Positions 26,134 through 36,000 of a stretch of DNA of 64,000 nt are shown here, piece by piece. The DNA is from Leptospira meyeri. GTDB lineage: Bacteria > Spirochaetota > Leptospiria > Leptospirales > Leptospiraceae. Under the pieces are notes generated by a model. It saw only the letters and a program-made list of their open reading frames with translations. It did not search any database and was not told the DNA's origin. Each line of letters opens with the position of its first letter. The stretch's first letter is position 1. The DNA is taken from the NCBI RefSeq assembly GCF_004368965.1, contig NZ_SORO01000001.1, forward strand, positions 2,140,001 through 2,204,000, written 5' to 3'. A program made the position numbers and the translations under genes.

Positions 26134-26766
26134 TCACTTAGGCAAGAGATCAATCCAAGGAATTTTAGTCCGAAAATGCTCCAACGTTAATTTGGCCAAT
26201 TTATTGTATCCAATATCTGTTAGATGACCTCCATCCAAAAGATCTGATTTTTTAATATAACTTTCAGGATCTAAGCGTGGAACAGAAAATATATTTTCTT
26301 TCATTGCCTTGTTTAGCCGCACTGCAGCTTCTGAAGGCCAAGGAAATTCTAAGTACCAAACGTTCAAAACTAACAGGTGCTCACATCGATTTTGTAGAAT
26401 CACAATTGTTTGTAACTGATTGTTAATTGTATTTTGAATTTGAGAGTCTAGCGGTGTAAAATTTCCTAAAAAATCATTTATTCCTGCATTATACAAACAG
26501 GCCGTATAATGTAACTGATCATTTTTTGCGACTTCTAAAATCTCTGATGATGGACGTACTGGAAATGCATTTTTGACAATCACAAAGGGCTTTAATTGCT
26601 CCTCTGCCGGCCAAAAAGCCATGATACTATCACCAAACATTCCTAAAGATGGTTTTAATAAAGTGAATAGGAGTTCATTATTTTGTTTTTGTTTGTGATC
26701 ACAATGAACAAAAAAAATGAGGAAGATAAGGCAAATGAGTCCTTTTTGTATCTTATTAAAATACAT
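26134..26766 (-). CDS. SGNH/GDSL hydrolase-like lipoprotein
   Basis: 210 residues. The leader ends L-I-F-F-V-H-C (lipobox, Cys22). All SGNH blocks are visible: G-M-F-G-D-S-I-M (nucleophile Ser), N-A-G-I-N-D-F-L (block III Asn) and D-G-G-H-L-T-D-I-G-Y (catalytic Asp/His). This is an intact esterase or acetyltransferase active site anchored to a membrane on the outside. Its place just upstream of MBOAT and DUF1574 suggests it adds or removes acyl groups on the same glycan. It starts 4 nt after the stop of the SBBP lipoprotein, so the two are probably cotranscribed. Confidence 0.8.
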   Translation of the reverse strand: MYFNKIQKGLICLIFLIFFVHCDHKQKQNNELLFTLLKPSLGMFGDSIMAFWPAEEQLKPFVIVKNAFPVRPSSEILEVAKNDQLHYTACLYNAGINDFLGNFTPLDSQIQNTINNQLQTIVILQNRCEHLLVLNVWYLEFPWPSEAAVRLNKAMKENIFSVPRLDPESYIKKSDLLDGGHLTDIGYNKLAKLTLEHFRTKIPWIDLLPK

Positions 26767-26770
26767 AATT

Positions 26771-28186
26771 CTATTTATATTGGATTAGAAATGAGTCGTG
26801 TGTTCCTTGTTTGGTTTGATCGTCGAAACTTCCACTAGTTGCACCTGAAAAATACAAAGTACCATACCTATCTGAAGAGATTCCCCTTCCATACAATGTT
26901 GAACCGCTACTTCCCGAAGTTCGGATCCAAATTAAGCTACCCATGTGATCGTATTTACTCAGGTAAGCATCTTGCACTCCAATGCGAGTAAGGCCACCGA
27001 CATTACCGGTTGTATACCCAGTAGCATATATATGGAATGCATTATCAGCAAATACTTGACTTCCATTAGTGAGTGATGTGCCTCCTCCTCCCAAAAGACG
27101 AGTCCAGATTTTTTCACCTTCTACACTATATTTTACAAGAATTTGCACAGTAGCTCCATCTTTGGCCTGGTTATCTATATTACCATTCACATCTCCAACT
27201 AGATAGACAGATCCCTTTTTATCTACAGATAATGCACGCAAGGTGGTTACCACAGTTCCCCCAGAAACTCCAAGATAACTGACCCATCTGACGGCACCAT
27301 TGTTTGTATTTAGAGATAAAATAAAGGAATCCGTCAATCCACCTGGCAACGCCTTTCCTAAAAATAAACCGACACCAGCGACAGTTCCAGTAACTAGAAT
27401 ATTTTTTGAATATGGATCATACTGAATTTGTTGGCCATAGGCCTCAAAATTAGTTTCACCAATTAACCTAGACCAAATAAATTCTCCATTTCTACCGTAT
27501 TTAAATACAAAAATTTTCCGACCTCCACCAGAAGTTTCACCATTGATAGTTGATTCTTCCGTGTTTCCGGTAATATAGGCATTTCCTTCTGGATCCGTCG
27601 TGACTCCTGATCCTAAAGTTTCACTCCCTGTGGGGAAAATTCTTGTCCATATAACATTTCCCGAAGAGTTAAGTTTGATGAGTAAACTACCAGCACCAAC
27701 TGCCGGTAATTCATTAAATGGACTATTTGAACTTCCGACAGCATACAGATCACCAAAGACATCAATATGAATTACTTCAACATAAGTATTAGAAATAGCA
27801 GTGCTACCCATTTGTTTTATAAAGTTTATATTTCCATCACGATCATATTTTGCTACAAATACATCGTTATAATCTGTTGTTGGTGATACTCTCGGTTGGT
27901 TCAGTAATGATCCTGTCGTAGTGCCGTAAGAATATACAAATCCATTTCGCTCTGCAATATTAGATTGTGACCAAGTTTCATATCCACCAGCTTGCCCTAA
28001 TAATCGCGTCCATTGTTTGACTCCTTGGTTATCTTGGGGAATTTCCCAACAATCACGATCTTCTATCATACAGCGAAGCAATTGAGTCTCTAAAAAAGCG
28101 TTTGTATTTAAATCGGAAGGGTTATTAAACGACAGGGCCTTACATTGAAAAAAAAATATAATTAATAAAAACCCAAAAGATCGCAT
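26771..28186 (-). CDS. SBBP-repeat beta-propeller lipoprotein
   Basis: About 471 residues from ATG 28186, which gives M-R-S-F-G-F-L-L-I-I-F-F-F-Q-C, a clear leader with lipobox. A TTG at 28222 would add 12 residues. About seven repeats of roughly 50 residues follow, each with a W-x-R pattern and a G-x-x-Y-x-x-G-x-T/S-x-G hallmark, for example G-N-A-Y-I-T-G-N-T. These SBBP repeats fold as beta-propeller blades. Such lipoproteins are exported and probably bind ligands; none is known for this one. It is a paralogue of the next gene upstream and leads into the SGNH gene. Confidence 0.8.
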   Translation of the reverse strand: MRSFGFLLIIFFFQCKALSFNNPSDLNTNAFLETQLLRCMIEDRDCWEIPQDNQGVKQWTRLLGQAGGYETWSQSNIAERNGFVYSYGTTTGSLLNQPRVSPTTDYNDVFVAKYDRDGNINFIKQMGSTAISNTYVEVIHIDVFGDLYAVGSSNSPFNELPAVGAGSLLIKLNSSGNVIWTRIFPTGSETLGSGVTTDPEGNAYITGNTEESTINGETSGGGRKIFVFKYGRNGEFIWSRLIGETNFEAYGQQIQYDPYSKNILVTGTVAGVGLFLGKALPGGLTDSFILSLNTNNGAVRWVSYLGVSGGTVVTTLRALSVDKKGSVYLVGDVNGNIDNQAKDGATVQILVKYSVEGEKIWTRLLGGGGTSLTNGSQVFADNAFHIYATGYTTGNVGGLTRIGVQDAYLSKYDHMGSLIWIRTSGSSGSTLYGRGISSDRYGTLYFSGATSGSFDDQTKQGTHDSFLIQYK

Positions 28187-28384
28187 TCGTTCACGATATC
28201 CTATCAACTTAATATTATACAAATAATAATCACATTAATTGACCTTTGATATTGATTTGTCATTCTTAATTCAATCGATCTTTGTCCTTATTGTAGGTAG
28301 TTTTTCCTTTTTGGAAATTTATATTTGCGATGGAATAAAACTATTAAAGGGATCTATTTATTTATAAATATTTTTTACCCAATA

Positions 28385-29806
28385 TTACTTATACTGAATG
28401 ACAAATGCATCTTTTGTCCCTGTTTTCGTTTGTGCATCCAAATTTCCTGTGGTTCCGCCAGTAAGGTGAATGGTTCCCAATCGATCTGAAGACAACGCCA
28501 TACCATCTAATGTTACCAAGGTGCTACCAGATAACCTTGTCCATTCTAAGTTTCCGTTAAAATGATATTTAGACAAATAAACATCTTGAGTTCCATTCAA
28601 ACTAACTCCAGAAAGATTCCCCGTTGTCCATCCGACGGTATAGACATTACCTGAATTGTCTGCATAAACTCCACGAGCATTCGTTGATGTACTCGCACCA
28701 GCTCCACGAAGGATTGTCCATTCTCGAAAGCCATTCACTTGGAATTTTATGAGTACCTCTGCGGTTGCACCTGAAAAAGTTTGACCGTCTATAGGTGTTC
28801 CACTCAATTCACCAGTGAAGTAAATTGATCCTCTTTTATCGGAAGCAATACCTCGTGCAAAAATGCTTGTACCTGCTTGGCCCAGAGTTTTTGCCCAAGT
28901 ATTTACACCATCAACACTGAATGCAGCAATAAAACTTCCTTGTGTACTACCAATGGATTGGCCTAAAAAGGTCCCTGGTCCTATTGAATGTCCAATGACA
29001 TAAACTTGATTGGAATAACTATCGTACGTAATTTTATATCCGTAAATGAGACTACCTGGAGTTTCTGCTAACAACCGACTCCATAATAAAGTCCCCGTTC
29101 GATCGTATTTAAAAATACAAAGATTATAAAGTCCTGCGGCTACTTCCCCATTTATGTTTGTTAACTCAGTATGCCCGGCAATATAAATATTTCCTTGTAG
29201 ATCAGAAGTGATTCCCACTCCGGCAATGTCTGAACTACTATTTGCATAAAATATTCTAGTCCAAAGCCTTTCCCCTGACTGAGAATACTTAAATAGCACT
29301 AAACCATATTCAGTTGATGTATAATCCTCGAAAGAGCCTTGAGTAAACCCAGTTGCAATGACATCCCCAAAAACATCTACATGAATCGACTGAATATCAG
29401 AATGATAGTTACTGGATGATCCCATTTGTCGAATCCATTGCAGAACGCCTTTCGAGTTATACTTTGCGAGGAAAAGATCCGTATTAGTTCCTGAAGATAC
29501 TTTTGTTTGCCCTGGCAAGGCTCCATCCACCTTCCCTGCGATATAAGTATTCCCATCGAAATCAGTTGCAGATGCTAAAGAGGTAGTCGTGACTGCGGTC
29601 GTCCCACCTAACAACCGCGTCCATTGTTTGTTTCCGCTATTTTGTTGTTTAATGTCATAACAAGGTACTGTTGTGATGACACAGTTCCATATTGCTGTTT
29701 CAAAGTATGCTTTCGAATGGGAGTCTGAAGAATTGTTTAGTTGGCTTTGTCTGCACTGAAAGAAGATTGTCAGAATAAAAATAGACAAAACGAATCGCAT
29801 TTTCAT
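28385..29806 (-). CDS. SBBP-repeat beta-propeller lipoprotein, second copy
   Basis: 473 residues. The leader M-K-M-R-F-V-L-S-I-F-I-L-T-I-F-F-Q-C ends in a lipobox. The mature part matches the downstream paralogue throughout: both have a W-N-C or E-D-R-D-C-W type motif, then K-Q-W-T-R-L-L-G, then about seven propeller repeats such as G-N-V-Y-T-V-G-W-T-T-G-N. The two copies have diverged clearly, so the duplication is old. A 198-nt gap separates them, enough for a second promoter. It follows queC by 16 nt on the same strand, so read-through from the queuosine genes is possible. Confidence 0.8.
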   Translation of the reverse strand: MKMRFVLSIFILTIFFQCRQSQLNNSSDSHSKAYFETAIWNCVITTVPCYDIKQQNSGNKQWTRLLGGTTAVTTTSLASATDFDGNTYIAGKVDGALPGQTKVSSGTNTDLFLAKYNSKGVLQWIRQMGSSSNYHSDIQSIHVDVFGDVIATGFTQGSFEDYTSTEYGLVLFKYSQSGERLWTRIFYANSSSDIAGVGITSDLQGNIYIAGHTELTNINGEVAAGLYNLCIFKYDRTGTLLWSRLLAETPGSLIYGYKITYDSYSNQVYVIGHSIGPGTFLGQSIGSTQGSFIAAFSVDGVNTWAKTLGQAGTSIFARGIASDKRGSIYFTGELSGTPIDGQTFSGATAEVLIKFQVNGFREWTILRGAGASTSTNARGVYADNSGNVYTVGWTTGNLSGVSLNGTQDVYLSKYHFNGNLEWTRLSGSTLVTLDGMALSSDRLGTIHLTGGTTGNLDAQTKTGTKDAFVIQYK

Positions 29807-29822
29807 AGAACCCTTTCAAAGT

Positions 29823-30578
29823 TTATCGAAGAGAGATAGTTGGATCTAAAATTCCAGCTTCTAAAAATCCTTTGGCTCTTAAAATACAAGAATCGCATTT
29901 TCCGCAAGGTTTACCTTTGATAGGATCATAACAAGAATGCGTTAGGTGGAGTGGTGCGTTTACTTGAATTCCTAATTCAATAATTTCTTTTTTACCTAGA
30001 TGTAAAAGAGGAGTTTTGATTTGAATGGAATCACCATCTCCACTCACACCTTTTTTAGTTCCAAGATTTGCCATCTTTTGGAAAGCTTCGATAAACTCTG
30101 GCCGACAATCTGGATACCCAGAATAGTCGAGAGCATTCACTCCAATGTAAATGGAATCATACCCATGGCCTTCTGCGAGAGACAAAGCAAAGGATAAAAA
30201 CAAGATATTCCGTCCTGGAACATAAGTATTTGGAATTTCTGTTTCATCCCCACTAAACAAGGATTTTGCGTTTTTTCTCACTTTGATTTTTTTTTCAGTG
30301 AGGGAACTTCCCAAAAAAAATCCAGGATCCAATTTTTGGATCACATGTTTGATTCCGAGGGTCTTTGCGATTTTTTTGCTTTTGATGAGTTCTATTTTAT
30401 GTTTTTGAGAATAATCAAACGAAAGAGCCAGAAGTGGCAGTTTTTTGTTTTTTGGGTATCCAAATTCTTTAGCAGCAACATAAAGACAGGTAGTCGAATC
30501 AAGACCACCTGACAGAAGTACAACGGCTCCTTTTTTTTCAGATTTTGATTTAGGGGAGGAATCCTTAACGGAAACCAT
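29823..30578 (-). CDS. queC: 7-cyano-7-deazaguanine synthase
   Basis: 251 residues. The ATP-pyrophosphatase P-loop S-G-G-L-D-S-T-T-C is at about residue 23. The zinc-binding cysteine set C-Y-D-P-I-K-G-K-P-C-G-K-C-D-S-C lies near the C-terminus. QueC converts 7-carboxy-7-deazaguanine to preQ0 with ammonia and ATP in queuosine synthesis. A lysine-rich head of about 15 residues precedes the core. It starts directly after the queD stop. QueE and the GTP cyclohydrolase of the pathway are not in the window. Confidence 0.95.
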   Translation of the reverse strand: MVSVKDSSPKSKSEKKGAVVLLSGGLDSTTCLYVAAKEFGYPKNKKLPLLALSFDYSQKHKIELIKSKKIAKTLGIKHVIQKLDPGFFLGSSLTEKKIKVRKNAKSLFSGDETEIPNTYVPGRNILFLSFALSLAEGHGYDSIYIGVNALDYSGYPDCRPEFIEAFQKMANLGTKKGVSGDGDSIQIKTPLLHLGKKEIIELGIQVNAPLHLTHSCYDPIKGKPCGKCDSCILRAKGFLEAGILDPTISLR

Positions 30579-30953
30579 TTAATTTTTTGGCCCTCTGTAC
30601 ACACATGAGCTAGTGCAAGTTTCGTACAAAGTGATTTTATCGAGTAGAGGTAATTTTGGTTTGAGTTGGTTCCAGAGCCAAACGGCAATGTTTTCGCTCG
30701 TAGGATTTTCTAATCCCGGAACATCATTCAAAACATAATGATCCAAATGTTCGTCTAATATTGGTTTTACGATAGACTTTAGTTCACCGAAGTCCATGAT
30801 CCAACCAGTATGTGGATCAATTTCCCCTTTGAGATATACTGCAAAACGAAAACTGTGTCCATGCATTCTTTTGCATTTATGGCCTTCTGGAACATTTGGT
30901 AAAAAATGTGCGGCTTCAAAACCAAAGGTTTTGGAAAGTTCAAGCTCTTCCAT
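30579..30953 (-). CDS. queD: 6-carboxy-5,6,7,8-tetrahydropterin synthase
   Basis: 124 residues from ATG 30953, with GGAAG 5 nt upstream. A longer frame to 31040 lies inside purF and is not needed. The zinc histidines are in E-A-A-H-F and M-H-G-H-S-F, with the catalytic cysteine in [15 protein letters not shown] near the end is the usual QueD/PTPS close with the acidic pterin anchor. It makes 6-carboxytetrahydropterin from dihydroneopterin triphosphate for queuosine. Its start overlaps the purF stop by one base (TAATG), and queC follows at once. Confidence 0.93.
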   Translation of the reverse strand: MEELELSKTFGFEAAHFLPNVPEGHKCKRMHGHSFRFAVYLKGEIDPHTGWIMDFGELKSIVKPILDEHLDHYVLNDVPGLENPTSENIAVWLWNQLKPKLPLLDKITLYETCTSSCVYRGPKN

Positions 30954-32380
30954 TACTCTTCCGTCGCATATTCCGTAAATAAGGACTTTTGGTTTCCTGC
31001 ATGGTCTTGGAATTCCACTGGGTAATTGGATGTAAAACAAGCATCACAGAACCCACCACCCTTATGGCCTTCCACTGCTTTGTGCATTGTATCCAATGTT
31101 AAATAAGCTAATGAATCAACACGAAGATACTTTTGAATTTCATCAATACTATGTGTGGATGCAATGAGTTCTTTATGGGTAGGAATATCGATTCCATAAT
31201 AACATGGAGAAACCGTTGGAGGTGCAGAAACTCGGAAATGAATTTCTTTGGCACCAGCATTGCGAATCATTTTGATGATTTTTCGACTTGTAGTCCCTCG
31301 CATGACCGAGTCGTCAATGATGACCACCCGTTTCCCGTTCACTACATCTTTCACCACATTGTATTTGATTTTGGCTCCAAAATCCCGAATCTTTTGATCC
31401 GGCTCAATGAAGGTTCGACCAATATAATGAGAACGAACAAGACCACTTTGGTAAGGAATCCCTGACTCTTCACTATAACCCAAGGCAGCAATGTTTGCAG
31501 AATCAGGAACGGGAATGATCACATCGGCTTCTACTGGCATAACACGTGCCAGTTGGCGACCGAGAGATTTTCTTACTTTATAAACTGATTCTTCAAAAAT
31601 ATAAGAATCAGGTCTTGCAAAGTAGATGTATTCAAAAATACAAAGGCTTGGTTTTGCTTTTGGGAACGGATAAAGAGAGCGCATTCCGGTATGGTCAATG
31701 ACAACCATCTCTCCTGGTTCCACATCTCTTACGTATTCCGTTTCTGTGATGTCAAAAGCACAAGTTTCGGAAGCAAACACAATGGCCCCATCCGAACGTT
31801 TCCCCATCACAAGCGGCCGGAAACCATTGGGATCCCGAACGGCAATAAGATATCTAGGAGTTAAAACTAACAGAGAGTAGGCACCCCGAACTTGGGCGAG
31901 AGACTCACAGAGTGCTTCGAGAAGATCTGTTTTATGGCTTTTTGCCATAAGATGGACAATGACTTCGGAATCGATGGTGGTTTGGAAGATCGATCCATCC
32001 CTTTCCAATCGATTGCGAATGTCCCACGAGTTGACTAGGTTTCCATTGTGGGCGAGGGCCACAGGACCTAAGTGGGATTCCACGCGGATGGGCTGAGCAT
32101 TTCGGAGAAAACTTGCTCCCGTTGTGGAATACCGGTTGTGGCCAATGGCCGCATCCCCAATGAGCTCTTTGATCTTCGGTTGGGTGAAGATATTTGCCAC
32201 AAGGCCCATGTTGGCATACCGGTATAAATGGGAACCATCGGTTGTGACGATCCCACTGGACTCCTGGCCTCGGTGTTGCATCGAGTACAAACCTAGGTAG
32301 GTAAAATTAGCAGCTTCCTTGCTATTGTAGATGCCGAAAATGGCACATTCTTCTTTTGGTTTGTCAGATTGGAGAATCAT
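30953..32380 (-). CDS. purF: Amidophosphoribosyltransferase
   Basis: 475 residues. The protein begins with an 11-residue propeptide before Cys12 ([10 protein letters not shown]), which becomes the N-terminal nucleophile of the glutaminase domain. The PRPP site [13 protein letters not shown] is intact. Cysteines in V-S-P-C-Y-Y-G and F-C-D-A-C-F match the 4Fe-4S type of PurF found in Bacillus. It catalyses the first committed step of purine synthesis. The gene is divergent from rnd with 41 nt between the starts and is followed by queD, giving a purine/pteridine-linked operon. Confidence 0.95.
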   Translation of the reverse strand: MILQSDKPKEECAIFGIYNSKEAANFTYLGLYSMQHRGQESSGIVTTDGSHLYRYANMGLVANIFTQPKIKELIGDAAIGHNRYSTTGASFLRNAQPIRVESHLGPVALAHNGNLVNSWDIRNRLERDGSIFQTTIDSEVIVHLMAKSHKTDLLEALCESLAQVRGAYSLLVLTPRYLIAVRDPNGFRPLVMGKRSDGAIVFASETCAFDITETEYVRDVEPGEMVVIDHTGMRSLYPFPKAKPSLCIFEYIYFARPDSYIFEESVYKVRKSLGRQLARVMPVEADVIIPVPDSANIAALGYSEESGIPYQSGLVRSHYIGRTFIEPDQKIRDFGAKIKYNVVKDVVNGKRVVIIDDSVMRGTTSRKIIKMIRNAGAKEIHFRVSAPPTVSPCYYGIDIPTHKELIASTHSIDEIQKYLRVDSLAYLTLDTMHKAVEGHKGGGFCDACFTSNYPVEFQDHAGNQKSLFTEYATEE

Positions 32381-32421
32381 TGTTAGAATGACAATTGCAG
32401 TATTTCCAAAATCCCAATTAG

Positions 32422-33642
32422 ATGCAAATCAATTCCAACTATATTCTCGTTGATACAGCAAAAGCTTTGGATTTAGCTCTGATCAATCTCAGACAGTCCA
32501 AAATCATGTCGATCGACACCGAGTCCTCCGGTTATTACACGTACTACCCCAAGGTTTGTCTCATCCAGATCAATTCTAATGGCAAAAATTACCTGATTGA
32601 CCCTCTAAAAATCACAAATTTGTCAGCTTTGGGTCCTTTATTCAAGGATGAGAACATTCTCAAAATCTTCCACTCAGCACAAGACGATATCAAAGCCTTA
32701 AAACGAGACTTTGGGTTTGAATTTGTGAACACGGCAGATACAATGATCAGTTCTCGATTGTTGTCTTTAGAACAAAGTTCTTTATCACATGTAGTAGAAC
32801 ATTACCATAAAGTAACACTTTCCAAAGTGGAACAAAAGTCCAACTGGGAAATTCGTCCTCTTCAAAAACAACAGCTAAAGTATGCAGCCCTTGACACTGC
32901 TTATTTAGAATCCATTTGGTTGAAAATGGAAGAAGAACTCAAACGTAGAGGTCTCTATGAAGAAGCTAAATCAGAATTTGAATTCATAGCTTCAGAAGAA
33001 TACGTAGCAAAAGAAGGAGAAGGATTTTCTCTTGGAAAATTTCCTGACATCCTCAATTTTACTCCACTCGAAAGAAGAAAAATTTTAGAACTGCTTCGTT
33101 ATCGTGACGAAAAAGCAAAACGAATCAACAAAGCAAGTTTTCGAGTTTTTAATAACGACAGATTGTCACAAGCCGTCAAAGAACAACCTAACGAAGAAAA
33201 ATGTGTTGAGTGGTTTGGAAAAAAAGACGGAACTGAAATCTACAAACTACTCATTGCGGAATACAATGATCCTATCGACACATCGGAACTCTCAAAACGA
33301 CATGGCGAAGACTTAAACGAAGACGAAAATCACAAATTTCAAAACGCAAAAAAATGGCGGCTCCGTATTATGCGCGCTAGACGGATGGAACATTCCCTTC
33401 TTCCTTCTAACAAACAACTCATTGTTATTTTACGTGCAGCACCAAAAACCTTAGAGGAACTAAAAGCCCTACATGTATTTTCTGATTGGAAAGTGCAGAA
33501 CTATGGACCAAGTTTACTTGCTGCCATCCAAGGACTTCCTTTTGATTCAATGATCAACCGTTTGGTGGCCATTCGTTCCAAAGAAGCATTTGTTGCCAAA
33601 CGTAGGAAAAAACAAAACCAAAACTCGAAAGACGAGGGTTGA
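32422..33642 (+). CDS. rnd: Ribonuclease D
   Basis: 406 residues. The DEDDy exonuclease domain (about 1-170) shows S-I-D-T-E-S, F-H-S-A-Q-D-D-I and Y-A-A-L-D-T-A-Y, supplying the metal-binding acids and tyrosine. Two HRDC-like helical domains follow (about 210-290 and 310-385), the usual RNase D layout. It trims 3' ends of tRNA precursors and other stable RNAs. The lysine-rich end (K-R-R-K-K-Q-N-Q-N) could aid RNA binding. The Nudix gene starts in a TGATG overlap with its stop. Confidence 0.9.
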   Translation: MQINSNYILVDTAKALDLALINLRQSKIMSIDTESSGYYTYYPKVCLIQINSNGKNYLIDPLKITNLSALGPLFKDENILKIFHSAQDDIKALKRDFGFEFVNTADTMISSRLLSLEQSSLSHVVEHYHKVTLSKVEQKSNWEIRPLQKQQLKYAALDTAYLESIWLKMEEELKRRGLYEEAKSEFEFIASEEYVAKEGEGFSLGKFPDILNFTPLERRKILELLRYRDEKAKRINKASFRVFNNDRLSQAVKEQPNEEKCVEWFGKKDGTEIYKLLIAEYNDPIDTSELSKRHGEDLNEDENHKFQNAKKWRLRIMRARRMEHSLLPSNKQLIVILRAAPKTLEELKALHVFSDWKVQNYGPSLLAAIQGLPFDSMINRLVAIRSKEAFVAKRRKKQNQNSKDEG

Positions 33643-34262
33643 TGTTACCCTACCAGTCCTTTGTAGAAAAACTTTCAAGGGACTTCGACGAAATTCCTGA
33701 CACAACGGAAGTCAAGTCAGGAGTAATCTTTCCATTATTTGGATCCAAAGAAATTGCAGAAGGAATGATCCTTACGGAACGTTCCAAAAATCTAAAGTCT
33801 CATCCTGGCCAAATTTCCTTTCCTGGCGGGGTCAAAGAAAAAGAAGATCCTAATCTTCTGATCACTGCCCTCAGAGAATGGGAAGAAGAAATGGGTGTGC
33901 ATCGTTCTAGTTTGAATGTTCTAGGAAAACTAGAAGGCCTCCATACAAAGACTGGTTTTCACATCACCCCATTTTTGGCAACTTATGAGGGTGATTTTTC
34001 TTTTCAACATAACAAAGACGAGGTGGATCGGATCATCCTACTTCCTTTTTCTGACCTTTGGACCAAACCATTTTATGCGATTCAAATTCCTGGCAGAGAT
34101 CATTTTGCTTATTATTTTGATTTAGGGGATGGCCTTCTTTGGGGTGCCACTTGCGAAATGATTTTGCGATTCCTAAGAGAGTATTCTTCTTTCAATCGAA
34201 CTCCCCTTCTCGTGAAGCCAAATCTAGTCAAACCTCCTTATTTAGATCCCAAATCCCTCTAA
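33642..34262 (+). CDS. Nudix hydrolase, CoA pyrophosphatase type
   Basis: 206 residues from ATG 33642, in a 1-nt overlap with the rnd stop; TTG 33639 is the alternative. The motif L-T-E-R-S-K-N-L-K-S-H-P-G-Q-I-S-F-P-G-G is the UPF0035 signature that marks CoA-specific Nudix enzymes. It runs straight into a Nudix box with R-E-W-E-E-E-M-G. The likely reaction is cleavage of CoA or oxidised CoA to 3',5'-ADP and 4'-phosphopantetheine. It is probably cotranscribed with rnd. Confidence 0.87.
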   Translation: MLPYQSFVEKLSRDFDEIPDTTEVKSGVIFPLFGSKEIAEGMILTERSKNLKSHPGQISFPGGVKEKEDPNLLITALREWEEEMGVHRSSLNVLGKLEGLHTKTGFHITPFLATYEGDFSFQHNKDEVDRIILLPFSDLWTKPFYAIQIPGRDHFAYYFDLGDGLLWGATCEMILRFLREYSSFNRTPLLVKPNLVKPPYLDPKSL

Positions 34263-34294
34263 GGTCTCTTTGGTTTTTCGCCGATGGTGTACAG

Positions 34295-35386
34295 GTGCGG
34301 AAAAAAAATAAAAATCAAGTTCAACCATTGACCAGATACTCTGTCTTCGTCAGTTGTATTTTATTTTTTCTTTCCAATCTTCCCCTGTCCACACAAATAC
34401 AACCTAACAAACGATATGTGTTTATTCTCGATGCTAGCGGTTCCATGTCAGAAAAATGGGACGGGAAAACAAGGATGGCAGTTGCCAAAGAAAAATTATT
34501 ACAGGTTCTTGGAGGATTGCCAAAGGATGTGAGTGTAGGCCTTGTCGCATACGGGAACCGGATCGCTGGTTGTTCTTCTGCCAGGTTGTATCATCCCATC
34601 CAGCGCGGGGCAGCCTCCATTGTAAGCCAAAAAATATCCTCTATCGTTCCAGCTGGATCAACACCGATTGCACAAACCTTAAACTTGGTTGGTGAGTTCC
34701 TTTTGAATGATGTACAAGAAACAGAAATTATTTTTATCTCCGATGGAGTCGAAAGTTGCGATGGAGATCCTAAATCCGTTTTGTACCAATGGAAACAATC
34801 GGGAAAAAAATTTCGAATGCAAATTCTAGGAATTGATATTGATCCCAAAGGGGAAGAAGACCTCAAACGACTTTCGATCTTGGGAGACGGAAATTATTAT
34901 TCATTGAAGGGGCCGGAGGATTATGATTCTTCTTTCAAACGAATCTTTTTTAATCCGGAACTGGAACCAAACCTTGTTTCAGAAACAACCAACAAAAACC
35001 AACTCACTTCCTACCAAGACCAAATCAAAATCCTGAACATCCTTCCTTACGAAGATGGCTCCGAATCCGGTTATATTCTCAATTACGAATACACAGCAAA
35101 AGCCAACACTTCCTATATGGTTCAGTTGTATCTTTATCCAGTAGAAGAAAAACAAAGAAGTTTCCCCATTCCCCCACTCCGTGAGCGAAGGATGGGCGAC
35201 CTGACAAAACTCCAAATCGAATTGAAGTCGGGTCCAGAAGGAAAAGGCCGATTTGTTTTCCCACTCCCCAAAGGAAAACGAATGAAAGCCTCAGCAGAAC
35301 TTTGGGATTTAACAGGAGTTCCAAAAATTCTTGCTCTCTCGGAAGAAAAACCCATTCACGAGAATCCAAGTTCTAGCCGAAACTGA
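34295..35386 (+). CDS. Exported von Willebrand factor A domain protein
   Basis: About 363 residues from GTG 34295. A basic head (R-K-K-N-K-N) and a signal peptide ending at about residue 35 follow. TTG 34328 is possible; starts inside the Nudix gene would not give a signal peptide. The VWA domain (about 40-220) has an intact MIDAS: D-A-S-G-S-M-S, a Thr in G-S-T-P-I-A and Asp in I-S-D-G-V-E. It should bind a divalent metal and a protein ligand in the periplasm or at the surface. The rest is beta-rich and unrecognised. The TPR-like gene follows by 5 nt, so the two may work together. Confidence 0.78.
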   Translation: MRKKNKNQVQPLTRYSVFVSCILFFLSNLPLSTQIQPNKRYVFILDASGSMSEKWDGKTRMAVAKEKLLQVLGGLPKDVSVGLVAYGNRIAGCSSARLYHPIQRGAASIVSQKISSIVPAGSTPIAQTLNLVGEFLLNDVQETEIIFISDGVESCDGDPKSVLYQWKQSGKKFRMQILGIDIDPKGEEDLKRLSILGDGNYYSLKGPEDYDSSFKRIFFNPELEPNLVSETTNKNQLTSYQDQIKILNILPYEDGSESGYILNYEYTAKANTSYMVQLYLYPVEEKQRSFPIPPLRERRMGDLTKLQIELKSGPEGKGRFVFPLPKGKRMKASAELWDLTGVPKILALSEEKPIHENPSSSRN

Positions 35387-35391
35387 AAGTA

Positions 35392-35922
35392 ATGAGACAG
35401 AATTCGACAGTTTGGACGAGTTGCCTACATGTGATTTTTACCTTAGGAATCTTAATTTCTATGGGGGTTTTTCCTCTCTTCGCAGACCGTTCCGTGAGCC
35501 AAATTTTTGCGGACGAACGAAACAAACAAGGGGAACTGCTCTATAAAAAAGCCAAAGAATTTTTAGAAGATCGGAATCACTACCAATCAGTGGAAACCTG
35601 CAAAAGCTTTTTATTACTCTATCCAGGGCATTCCAAAACACGTGAAGTGCGAAAAACTTTGAGTTCCAACTACCGAATGACAGGCGATGTATTAGCTCTC
35701 GCAGAAAACGAACTAAAAATTTACAAAGAATTTCCCAATACAGAAGAAGGACTCGAATCCTACTTAATTTCAGGCAAAGCCTATGTCCGTATGGGTCGGG
35801 AAGACAAGGCGTATCAGATTTTTCAGGACATTATCAAAAATACGTATTCTAGCAAAATTGCACAAGAAGCCGAATTAGAACTGACTCAGATGGAAATTTT
35901 GGGAGAGAGTAAAAATAAGTAA
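35392..35922 (+). CDS. Exported TPR-like protein
   Basis: 176 residues. The signal peptide ends around F-P-L-F-A-D (about residue 32). The mature part is helical with three degenerate tetratricopeptide repeats: G-E-L-L-Y-K-K-A-K-E-F-L, A-L-A-E-N-E-L-K-I-Y-K-E-F-P and K-A-Y-V-R-M-G-R-E-D-K-A-Y-Q-I-F. There is no lipobox, so it is not a BamD-type lipoprotein despite the similar repeats. It lies 5 nt after the VWA gene; such pairs often act as a scaffold and ligand-binding unit. Function unknown. Confidence 0.68.
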   Translation: MRQNSTVWTSCLHVIFTLGILISMGVFPLFADRSVSQIFADERNKQGELLYKKAKEFLEDRNHYQSVETCKSFLLLYPGHSKTREVRKTLSSNYRMTGDVLALAENELKIYKEFPNTEEGLESYLISGKAYVRMGREDKAYQIFQDIIKNTYSSKIAQEAELELTQMEILGESKNK

Positions 35923-36000
35923 TTTTTACGAAAATATTGCCCTAGGGATCTCCGATAATAAACTAGGCACGTTGAGCAAAAAGGGTTCAGAGATTTAAGA

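Noticed and set aside
30954..31040. An extended N-terminus of QueD reaching into purF
   Set aside because: QueD homology starts at the ATG at 30953, which has GGAAG upstream; the extra 29 residues are the antisense-free overlap with purF and have no family support.
34139..34294. An early start of the VWA protein inside the Nudix gene
   Set aside because: The signal peptide begins only after about 34295; the earlier residues are the Nudix gene read in another frame.
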